DNA of 5,037 nucleotides, from positions 1 through 5,037 of the forward strand of contig QIGJ01000358.1 in assembly GCA_003229995.1 (NCBI GenBank), given 5' to 3'. Position 1 is the stretch's first letter. Each line of letters opens with the position of its first letter. The notes below the pieces were generated by a model that did no database searches, was not told the origin of the DNA, and saw nothing but the letters and a program-made list of their open reading frames with translations. This document shows positions 1 through 5,037 of the stretch, piece after piece. The position numbers were made by a program, and so were the translations under genes. The DNA is from Gammaproteobacteria bacterium (GTDB taxonomy: Bacteria > Pseudomonadota > Gammaproteobacteria > SZUA-152).

Positions 1-183
1 CCCGTCTTCGCCCGTTCTTCAATCACAAAAGCTCGAAATAGAACGACTATTCCTGCACTTTTGTTCAACAACTGCTCCTGCGTTGCTCTACCTCCTGCAT
101 CCATGCAGTCGTCAATCAGAACGAACGAAGTCGGACTAAATCCGGGCGCTAAACTGGGAAGTTATTGCGTGCCCATTCCTTAG
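1..183. repeat. Palindrome-rich intergenic segment, probable dispersed repeat element cut by the window edge
   Basis: No recognisable gene is present. The segment is dense in inverted repeats: a long imperfect hairpin (25-64), a perfect CTGCAT-CC-ATGCAG palindrome (95-108), a short CGGA-N5-TCCG stem (132-144) and CGTTCT/AGAACG arms (13-18 and 40-45). CTCCTGC occurs twice, 17 bases apart (75-81 and 92-98), and the first 20 bases are two near-copies of a 10-base unit. The composition differs from the peroxidase gene beside it, and the segment begins directly after that gene's stop. On the minus strand a frame without stops runs from about 164 off the left edge, including an ATG at 104 giving MDAGGRATQEQLLNKSAG. 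Such readable frames are common inside repeat elements, and no ribosome binding site precedes the ATG. The element could instead be the start of an untyped small gene. Confidence 0.45.
25..64. repeat. Imperfect long inverted repeat (hairpin) inside the left-end element
   Basis: ACAAAAG (25-31) pairs with CTTTTGT (58-64), and AATAG (37-41) pairs with CTATT (47-51) around a 5-base loop AACGA. A 5-by-6 base internal mismatch separates the two stems. The two halves look like diverged inverted copies of a 17-18 base unit, as in REP-like or MITE-like elements. There is no T-run placed to make it a standard terminator on either strand. Confidence 0.45.
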
Positions 184-1617
184 CTACCCAACATAGCGAA
201 CAATATCTGCCAGGGTTAAACGCCTGTCTCCCGAGATACACTTATCCGGTTTCCAGCCCTTGTATCCTTTTGGCGGATTAAGGATGCTCTCACACTCTTT
301 TAGTATGGTGATGAATACCTCCAGCAATATGGCTGATCCGACCGGCCCGAGTCGTTCTCCATCACCCAGGTTTTTGTCGCCAGCTTCCGCCATCAAATAC
401 AGAAATAATGGCGTACTGGATGCCAGTTTTTTCTGTAAAGAAGGCTCAACACATTTCCAGCCTTCAAGTGCAGAAATATCAGGTCCGTTATGCGGAATAG
501 CATAGCCTTTTGCCTTGATCTCTTTTGCGACAGTCTGTCCACTCGGTAAACCTAATGCAAAAGAACGTAACAGGTTACGAAAGGCAAGCGAGCGATCATT
601 ATCGCTGGCAAAGCGACCAACGACGGGGTCAGGCAAACGAATAAGCTCATCCGCAAGCAAGTGATTAAATGCTTTTGCTTTAACATAGTCGTGACAACGT
701 TCAACATCCAGCAAGAAACGCCAGTCGACAGTAAGGTTTTCAGGAACCGCACTAAAACCCTCTGTTCCAAAACGCTCGTCAAACAGATCGACAACCGGAT
801 ATTCTCTATTAACAGGATACTGTGAACGGACTAATGTGTGTCCGAAACGGAAAGCAGCGACAGAAAATTCGACAGGCATGCAGATTCGACCACATTTATC
901 TTTGATGTCATATTTAGGAAACTTACTGAGGTTGTTGATGACCTGCTGGTATACTTTTTCATCACAGATACGCTCCAGAAAGTCATATAACACAATCCAC
1001 TGGTAATGAAATCTGACATCTGTTTGTGCTTCTTCGAATGAGCGACTGATGATACGACGATTATGAAACTTGAGAAACAACAATTGCATCTGGGATAAAA
1101 ACAGATTTTCATCATTGCGTGGGTCACCGATTAATGCACGCCCATCTGAATTTCGTGGCAGATCATTTGCATTTACATCATTACCAATCAGTAATCGACC
1201 TGTCTGCTCCTGATCATACAAATGGGGCGAAGCTTCTGGCCCAAATCCATAAACACTATCCAGATCAAGTGAGGCTGACCGCAGATTTGGCAGATGATCA
1301 ACCTCTTTTGTGCTAATGGGGTCTCCATGCAATTCACTGGTAGTATCAAGCGTGATATCGTGATCAATAAATTGTGCAAAGAATGTATACGCTGCAGGTA
1401 TAGCACTGTCTGCGGACGATGAATTTGCATCATGCATCATGCCTCCGGAGCCACCCAGAACAGCAGCGATTTCTGCTGCTTCACACCGTTCTGTGATTTT
1501 ACACTCATCTGCCCAGGATTTCAGTTTCGGAAACATCTTGCAAAAATTCCCTAATCTTGCATGGCTGCAACCTTTTGCTTTACTGGTGCCATGCATAGGT
1601 TTCGATTTCTTCATCAT
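184..1617 (-). CDS. Animal-type haem peroxidase (peroxidase-cyclooxygenase superfamily), bacterial branch
   Basis: This haem enzyme should use hydrogen peroxide to oxidise halides or organic substrates; the natural substrate is unknown. Its 477 residues carry the superfamily hallmarks. FAQFIDHDITLD gives Q82, D85, distal H86 and calcium ligand D87, which match Gln91, Asp94, His95 and Asp96 of human myeloperoxidase. LDLDSVYGFGP (117-127) fits the calcium loop. GDPRNDENLFL gives R167 and E170 (Arg239 and Glu242), followed by LFLKFHNRR. AAFRFGHTLV holds proximal H260. FRNLLRSFALGLPSGQ supplies N348, likely the proximal-His partner. D85 and E170 would allow both ester bonds to haem; N171 stands where myeloperoxidase has the sulfonium Met. 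The end LTLADIVRYVG is typical of bacterial members. The N-terminus is Lys-rich with C17 and C26 and has no signal peptide, so the enzyme looks cytoplasmic or exported by an unusual route. It appears monocistronic. Its start is either of two adjacent ATGs (1617, 1614). Confidence 0.93.
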   Translation of the reverse strand: MMKKSKPMHGTSKAKGCSHARLGNFCKMFPKLKSWADECKITERCEAAEIAAVLGGSGGMMHDANSSSADSAIPAAYTFFAQFIDHDITLDTTSELHGDPISTKEVDHLPNLRSASLDLDSVYGFGPEASPHLYDQEQTGRLLIGNDVNANDLPRNSDGRALIGDPRNDENLFLSQMQLLFLKFHNRRIISRSFEEAQTDVRFHYQWIVLYDFLERICDEKVYQQVINNLSKFPKYDIKDKCGRICMPVEFSVAAFRFGHTLVRSQYPVNREYPVVDLFDERFGTEGFSAVPENLTVDWRFLLDVERCHDYVKAKAFNHLLADELIRLPDPVVGRFASDNDRSLAFRNLLRSFALGLPSGQTVAKEIKAKGYAIPHNGPDISALEGWKCVEPSLQKKLASSTPLFLYLMAEAGDKNLGDGERLGPVGSAILLEVFITILKECESILNPPKGYKGWKPDKCISGDRRLTLADIVRYVG

Positions 1618-1620
1618 TTT

Positions 1621-1626
1621 CTCCCT
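1621..1626 (-). promoter_or_regulatory. Ribosome binding site of the peroxidase gene; favours the second of two adjacent ATGs
   Basis: On the minus strand AGGGAG is followed by AAA and then ATGATG. The gap is 3 bases to the first ATG (1617) and 6 bases to the second (1614). The second distance is nearer the usual optimum, so translation may begin mostly at 1614. The only difference is one N-terminal methionine. Confidence 0.6.
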
Positions 1627-1649
1627 ATGGTCTGTTAACGTTTGGTGCT

Positions 1650-1666
1650 ACTACATAGCTGGTAGT
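1650..1666. repeat. Small inverted repeat ACTAC-N7-GTAGT close to the peroxidase start
   Basis: Perfect 5-base arms lie 33-49 bases upstream of the peroxidase start codon, between the candidate -10 and the ribosome binding site. If the candidate promoter is real, this would fall in the 5' untranslated region. It could act as an operator or a short hairpin, but arms of five bases are also expected by chance. Confidence 0.25.
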
Positions 1667-1679
1667 TGATATGTAACGA

Positions 1680-1706
1680 ATAATAGGAATTACTCGCTCA
1701 ACGCAA
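1680..1706 (-). promoter_or_regulatory. Weak candidate sigma-70 promoter for the peroxidase gene
   Basis: On the minus strand TTGCGT (1706-1701) and TATTAT (1685-1680) are 15 bases apart. The -10 matches the consensus at five of six positions. The -35 shares only TTG plus weak similarity, and the spacing is shorter than the preferred 16-18. Transcription would begin near 1673, giving a leader of about 55 bases that contains the small inverted repeat 1650-1666. Other TTG-starting hexamers nearby fit no better. Confidence 0.2.
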
Positions 1707-1755
1707 AACAATCTACATCTACACTACAAAGACAACAAGCATTTGGAGGGAATGT

Positions 1756-1778
1756 GGGAATATTTACCAAATATACCC
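1756..1778. repeat. 23-base near-perfect palindrome, candidate operator upstream of the peroxidase gene
   Basis: GGGAATATTT and AAATATACCC are inverted copies with one mismatch, around a 3-base centre ACC. The GGG/CCC ends on an AT-rich core and the overall size suit a dimeric DNA-binding protein. It sits about 140-160 bases upstream of the peroxidase ATG, and it does not match an OxyR, Fur or LexA consensus that I can recall. The alternative is a cruciform or a transcript hairpin without a T-run, which would make a poor terminator. Confidence 0.4.
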
Positions 1779-1801
1779 GTGGCGTTTGGGATTTAGGTTT
1801 G

Positions 1802-1816
1802 AATATGTGTCATATT
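1802..1816. repeat. Perfect short inverted repeat AATATG-TGT-CATATT
   Basis: Six-base arms flank a 3-base centre, and on the plus strand the right arm runs into TTTTA. It lies about 185 bases upstream of the peroxidase start and between the two longer palindromes. It could be an operator half of a regulatory cluster, part of a transcript end, or a chance product of AT-rich DNA. I cannot assign a regulator. Confidence 0.35.
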
Positions 1817-1832
1817 TTTATTGGGTGGTTAG

Positions 1833-1860
1833 AAAAAATGACACTGAATAGTCATTCTTT
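1833..1860 (-). terminator. Candidate weak rho-independent terminator of pepP
   Basis: Read on the minus strand, AAAGAATGAC, an 8-base loop TATTCAGT and GTCATTTTTT can pair over ten positions (nine Watson-Crick plus one G-U) and end in a U-run. It lies 86-113 bases beyond the pepP stop, where a terminator is expected. The stem has only about two G-C pairs, so it would be weak. The same palindrome (AATGAC-N8-GTCATT) could instead bind a regulator of the downstream peroxidase. Confidence 0.33.
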
Positions 1861-1945
1861 AATTCGGGAGTGGGTATGCAGGAAAACCGAAGGCAGGATC
1901 AACTTTTTTGCACAAGGAGAATATGCCAAAAACAACGGCTTTGAT

Positions 1946-3340
1946 TCAAATACTGCCACGTCTTTTTGAAAAGTTACCGAAACCTCTTGTATTGTCGGGT
2001 GCGAAAGTCTCTGCCATCAACGCTTCGATTTCGACGATAGTTTTAGGCACATCTTTGCTCAATACATCGCAGCCATCTTTGGTAACCAATATATCGTCTT
2101 CAATACGAATACCGATGCCCTGCCATTTTTTTGCAATCCTGCGCTTGCCCACTTTTATGCCAGGGGCGATATACAGACCAGGTTCCACCGTGAGCACCAT
2201 GCCAGGTTCCAGTTCACGCCAGGCACCACCCACTTTGTAATCGCCCACATCATGCACGTCCATCCCCAGCCAGTGTCCGGTGCGATGCATGTAAAATGTG
2301 CGATAAGCCTGTTCTTTAATGAGTGTGCGCAGGTTGCCTTTAAGCAGACCGAGCTTAATCAACCCCTTGGTGAGTATGCGCACAGCGGCTTCGTGGGGAG
2401 CGTCCCAGTGATTACCGGGACGTACTTTATCGATAGCAGCCAGTTGTGCATCAAGCACAATCTGGTACAACGCTTTTTGCTCGGAACTGAAGCGACCATT
2501 AACGGGAAAAGTGCGAGTGATATCGGCGGCATAGAGTTCGTTTTCAGCACCAGCATCGATGAGCAATAAATCACCATCACGCAGCTCGGCGTTGTTTTCG
2601 GTGTAATGCAAGATGCAGCTGTTTTCACCACCACCCACAATGGGGGTGTAGGCATTGGCAAAGTTGTGTTGTTTGAAATGATGTTGAAATTCCGCCTCAA
2701 TCTCGTATTCCATTTTACCCGGCTGGCACTGTTGCATGGCACGCTTGTGAGCCTGGGCAGAAATTTTCGCGGCTGTGCGCATGGCGCTGATTTCGGCGCG
2801 GCTTTTGTACAAACGCATGTCATGCAGCAAGTGGTCAAGAGCGACAAATTCACTGGGGGCATGCGCGCCCGCACGAGACTGCTCTTTAAGCCGGTTGATC
2901 CAGCCGGTGACGCGCTGGTCAAACTGGGTATCGCAGCCCATGGCGTAATACACACGCTCGCTGTGCTCCAGCAGACCGGGCAGAATGTCGTCGATGTCAC
3001 TGATGGGAAAAGCGTCATCGGCACCGTAGTGCTCCATTGCCCCCTTCAGCCCGGCACGGCGACCGTGCCAGGTTTCCATTTCCGGATCGCGTTCACGGCA
3101 AAACAGGATCACTTCGCCATGTTTGCGTTTGGGAATCAGCACCAATACGGCATCGGGCTCGTTAAAGCCGCTGAGGTAATAAAAATCACTGTCCTGCCGG
3201 TAAGGATGTTCGGCATCACGATTGCGCGCCCGCATGGGCGCGGCAGGCAAGATGGCAACGCTGGCCTTGCCCATCATTTGCATCAGGCGTTTGCGACGAC
3301 GGGCAAACTCAGTGGGTTTGATGTGTTGGTTGGCGCTCAT
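1946..3340 (-). CDS. pepP: Xaa-Pro aminopeptidase (aminopeptidase P, peptidase family M24B)
   Basis: This cytoplasmic dimetal (Mn-type) exopeptidase removes the N-terminal residue from peptides whose second residue is proline, and so acts in peptide turnover. The 464-residue protein aligns with E. coli PepP from end to end. The N-terminal domain (about 1-175) includes EFARRRKRLM and YRQDSDFYYLSGFNEPDAVL. The pita-bread catalytic domain (about 176-440) carries the metal ligands D262 (LLLIDAG), D273 (AADITRTFP), H356 (TGHWLG), E386 (TVEPGLY) and E414 (IRIEDD). It also has conserved H245 (ILHYTEN), H363 (DVHDVG) and R412. The ATG at 3340 fits the family N-terminus (MSANQH..EFARRR against MSEISRQEFQRRR in E. 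coli), although no ribosome binding site is visible. A C-terminal tail of roughly 20 residues (ETFAPDNTRGFGNFSKRR) runs past the usual end. In many gammaproteobacteria pepP precedes ubiH; here the next gene is a haem peroxidase after 328 bases. Confidence 0.96.
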   Translation of the reverse strand: MSANQHIKPTEFARRRKRLMQMMGKASVAILPAAPMRARNRDAEHPYRQDSDFYYLSGFNEPDAVLVLIPKRKHGEVILFCRERDPEMETWHGRRAGLKGAMEHYGADDAFPISDIDDILPGLLEHSERVYYAMGCDTQFDQRVTGWINRLKEQSRAGAHAPSEFVALDHLLHDMRLYKSRAEISAMRTAAKISAQAHKRAMQQCQPGKMEYEIEAEFQHHFKQHNFANAYTPIVGGGENSCILHYTENNAELRDGDLLLIDAGAENELYAADITRTFPVNGRFSSEQKALYQIVLDAQLAAIDKVRPGNHWDAPHEAAVRILTKGLIKLGLLKGNLRTLIKEQAYRTFYMHRTGHWLGMDVHDVGDYKVGGAWRELEPGMVLTVEPGLYIAPGIKVGKRRIAKKWQGIGIRIEDDILVTKDGCDVLSKDVPKTIVEIEALMAETFAPDNTRGFGNFSKRRGSI

Positions 3341-3346
3341 GCCGCG

Positions 3347-3352
3347 ATTGTA
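3347..3352 (-). promoter_or_regulatory. Possible -10 element of pepP, implying a leaderless or near-leaderless mRNA
   Basis: On the minus strand TACAAT is followed by CGCGGC and then the pepP ATG. With normal -10 to start-site spacing, transcription would begin at or within a base or two of the A of the ATG. No Shine-Dalgarno-like purine run lies in the 20 bases before the ATG, which are C-rich, and this fits the same idea. No good -35 is seen: the best TTG (TTGCCC) is only 13 bases upstream of the -10. The match could be chance, and pepP could instead be read from a transcript through the upstream barrel gene. Confidence 0.3.
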
Positions 3353-3423
3353 GCGGGGAAGCAGGGGGCAACGCCACCAGACCTGGGCACGAGGGTGGGG
3401 GATCTAAAAACCGCGCGCCCCGT

Positions 3424-5037
3424 TCACCATTCAAATCGCAGACCTGCGGCCACATTCCAGACCGTCAGATTATCCTGGGCCACGGTAGTTTCGTACTGGA
3501 CGTAAGAAGATACACCGTCGGCAAACGTAGCCGATGTCCCCAAAGCCAGCACATAATAATTAGCACTGGGCGCATTGGTTTCAAAACTGAATGAGGTATT
3601 CGGATCGATAAGGAAATACCCTTCCACGTTATTGGCATCACCTTGAAACTGGTGAAGCCACGAAACATTGAAATGGGGCACCAATACCCCCCATGAATAA
3701 CTGAAGGCGTAACGCAATTGCGCACCCACCGTGGAAACCAGTTGTGACACTCGTTGTTTATTAATCGCGACGCTATAAGTGCCTGCATTGGTTTCCTGGT
3801 ATCCATCGATGACGGTTCTCAGGTAGTCCAGTCGCGCATTCAACGTTGAAGTAAAGCCTTTACGCGCAAAATCGTATCCTCCACCCACGCTTATGGCATA
3901 GCCGGTACTGTCCGTATCACCTTTGGCCGTTTCGTCCGTGGTACCAAATACCACGCGCCGCTGCATATCATAATTGCTGAGTGTAATAACACCGATAGCA
4001 TCAATGTAACTGTTATCGGAAGGATAATAACTGCCATAAAAAGTACCGTTGTAGTTACCGACATCCATGCCACCTCCCTGGTGGTCTATATTCATGTTTG
4101 TTTGCCCATAACCCAATGCCCAACCCATTAAGCCTTTATGCTCAAAACGGTAATCGGAACCTATGGTCAAGGCATAACTGTCAAATCCAAATCCGGTTTC
4201 ATAAACGGTTTCATCTTGTGTACCGCCACCTATTTTACCGCTGATAAACCATTCCTGGTTCTTACCAAAGCTCGAGCCCGCACTGCCACCGCTGACATTG
4301 CCTTGTAGCAATTGATCAAACATGTCACCCGTGATGCTGCCATTACCATAATCGAGGCTCAGGCCACTGAGCAGTGTCAGATTCTGGCCACGTCGCAGTG
4401 CCGTTAAACGGCGGCTGATATTGGATAACTGCTCCTTGGTCAGTTCGTCATTCAAAGCGCTTTGCGCACCCACATTAGTGGGTGAGGTGGCATCAATAAA
4501 TTCACGCAAGTCCTCGGGGACACCGGAATTGGTTGCAATACGAAACTGTGCACACAGATCGTCCGTTCTCTCCTGATCCAGACAAATGCCCGCTAACGTA
4601 TCGTTTGTGACAACACCCGGAGAGTTGCCCTGATCAGCGATTGTCACATTGCCCACATTAACGGTTATTATCGCTGTTTCCGTTGCATTTTGATCATCCA
4701 CCACCGCATAATTAAAACTTTCCCGGCCCTCGAAATCGACCTCAGGCCGATATTCCACACACAGCACAGTCCCGTCAGAACACGCAACAACAGTGGCTGA
4801 TCCTGAGTCAGGCTGGACAGGAATCGTCACGACAGGCTCGCTGATATTACTGATACTCTGAGATAAATCGATAATGATTGGCTGGTTTATGTTGGTTGAA
4901 ATCGCCACATTTTGTGGCGCTGCCTGCGCAAAGGCAGGAAACAATATCAAGATCACCAGTATCAGTGCCGTGCTGGCATGAACGTACGGAATGCCATTAT
5001 CAGCCTTGATCGAGCGATGATTGACAATATTTTTCCT
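3424..5037 (-). CDS. Autotransporter-type outer-membrane beta-barrel protein with an Ig-like domain (5' end outside window)
   Basis: This is probably a surface protein anchored by a C-terminal autotransporter barrel; its ligand is unknown. A GTG at 4956 could start a 510-residue protein, but the frame stays open to the window edge for 27 more codons. These supply a basic stretch (RKNIVNHR) and complete the hydrophobic core ALILVILILFPAFAQA, so the real start is probably just beyond 5037. Numbering from the GTG, signal peptidase would cut after AQA (residue 12). Residues 14-102 resemble a bacterial Ig/cadherin-like domain (YRPEVDFEGRESFNYAVVDD, then a beta-rich end). Residues 103-215 are a linker with SNISRRLTALRRGQ, as seen before barrels of this family. 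A Gly/Ser patch (219-231) precedes a barrel of about 280 residues, which ends GLRFEW; the terminal aromatic residue is the expected BAM signal. Cys 59, 66, 125 and 135 may form disulfides. Family call is strong, function unknown. The stop is TGA at 3426-3424, and no clear terminator follows. Confidence 0.88.
   Translation of the reverse strand, partial: RKNIVNHRSIKADNGIPYVHASTALILVILILFPAFAQAAPQNVAISTNINQPIIIDLSQSISNISEPVVTIPVQPDSGSATVVACSDGTVLCVEYRPEVDFEGRESFNYAVVDDQNATETAIITVNVGNVTIADQGNSPGVVTNDTLAGICLDQERTDDLCAQFRIATNSGVPEDLREFIDATSPTNVGAQSALNDELTKEQLSNISRRLTALRRGQNLTLLSGLSLDYGNGSITGDMFDQLLQGNVSGGSAGSSFGKNQEWFISGKIGGGTQDETVYETGFGFDSYALTIGSDYRFEHKGLMGWALGYGQTNMNIDHQGGGMDVGNYNGTFYGSYYPSDNSYIDAIGVITLSNYDMQRRVVFGTTDETAKGDTDSTGYAISVGGGYDFARKGFTSTLNARLDYLRTVIDGYQETNAGTYSVAINKQRVSQLVSTVGAQLRYAFSYSWGVLVPHFNVSWLHQFQGDANNVEGYFLIDPNTSFSFETNAPSANYYVLALGTSATFADGVSSYVQYETTVAQDNLTVWNVAAGLRFEW

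Larger units (their letters stand above)
1618..1945. other. AT-rich intergenic region between pepP and the peroxidase gene
   Basis: These 328 bases separate two minus-strand genes. I see no convincing gene. Short plus-strand frames exist (starts near 1754 and 1908), but they run into the antisense of pepP and resemble nothing I recognise. The region is visibly more AT-rich than pepP. It contains at least four inverted repeats: 1650-1666, 1756-1778, 1802-1816 and 1833-1860. It must hold the pepP 3' end and probably the peroxidase promoter and any operator. The separate entries describe each element. Confidence 0.6.

Noticed and set aside
145..170. Possible integron attC-like core near GCTAAAC and GTTATTG
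   Set aside because: The bases do not match the RYYYAAC and GTTRRRY core patterns, and there is no integrase or cassette arrangement.
1650..1680. Possible OxyR site (ATAG/CTAT pattern) upstream of the peroxidase
   Set aside because: One ATAG is present, but the four-part spacing of the OxyR consensus is not met.
1754..1969. A plus-strand 71-codon frame in the intergenic gap preceded by GGAGGG
   Set aside because: The purine run is too close to the start, the translation has no recognisable feature, and the frame covers the inverted repeats and ends inside antisense pepP.
1922..2240. A plus-strand frame at ATG 1922 with a good AAGGAG before it (MPKTTALIQILPRLFEKLPK)
   Set aside because: The ribosome binding site is attractive, but nearly all of the frame is antisense to the pepP 3' end. 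I see no promoter or recognisable domain, so chance is more likely.
2359..3024. A 221-codon minus-strand frame overlapping pepP in another frame
   Set aside because: It is a same-strand shadow frame of pepP, rich in Pro, Ser and Thr from shifted codons, with no independent signal.
3385..3423. GC-rich stretch followed by TTTTT after the barrel gene stop, possible terminator
   Set aside because: GGGGCGCGCGG before the T-run cannot form a proper hairpin with itself; only a weak GGGG/CCCC pairing across 16 bases is possible.
2606..3505. A 299-codon plus-strand open frame antisense to pepP
   Set aside because: It is the shadow of pepP codon bias on the opposite strand. The pepP frame has full family motifs, while this translation resembles no known protein.

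Overview
The window looks like chromosomal DNA of a gammaproteobacterium of moderate GC. PepP follows the E. coli aminopeptidase P closely along its whole length, and it sits next to a Gram-negative autotransporter-type outer-membrane protein. I cannot name a genus. No tRNA, rRNA, CRISPR array, transposase or phage gene is visible.

All three supported genes lie on the minus strand, so transcription runs from right to left. (1) 5037-3424: an outer-membrane protein cut by the right edge, with a signal peptide, one Ig/cadherin-like domain, a helical cysteine-containing linker and a C-terminal autotransporter beta-barrel ending in Trp. (2) 3340-1946: complete pepP, a dimetal Xaa-Pro aminopeptidase with all five metal ligands. 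It starts 83 bases after the barrel gene, with a possible leaderless promoter and no visible ribosome binding site. (3) 1617-184: a complete haem peroxidase of the animal-type (peroxidase-cyclooxygenase) superfamily, with catalytic residues present and no signal peptide.

The 328-base gap 1945-1618 is AT-rich and holds no convincing gene. It carries several inverted repeats: a possible U-rich terminator for pepP (1860-1833), a 23-base palindrome (1756-1778) and smaller ones nearer the peroxidase start. This suggests the peroxidase is transcribed separately and may be regulated. The left end, 1-183, is non-coding or only doubtfully coding DNA downstream of the peroxidase. It is rich in inverted repeats and reads like a dispersed intergenic repeat element cut by the window edge.

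The three proteins have no obvious shared pathway: cell-surface barrel, cytoplasmic peptidase and peroxidase. The usual partner of pepP in many gammaproteobacteria (ubiH) is not downstream here. I see no clear evidence of a new multi-gene system. The points most worth a second look are the structured left-end element, the leader-less animal-type peroxidase with its palindrome-rich upstream region, and the possible leaderless start of pepP.
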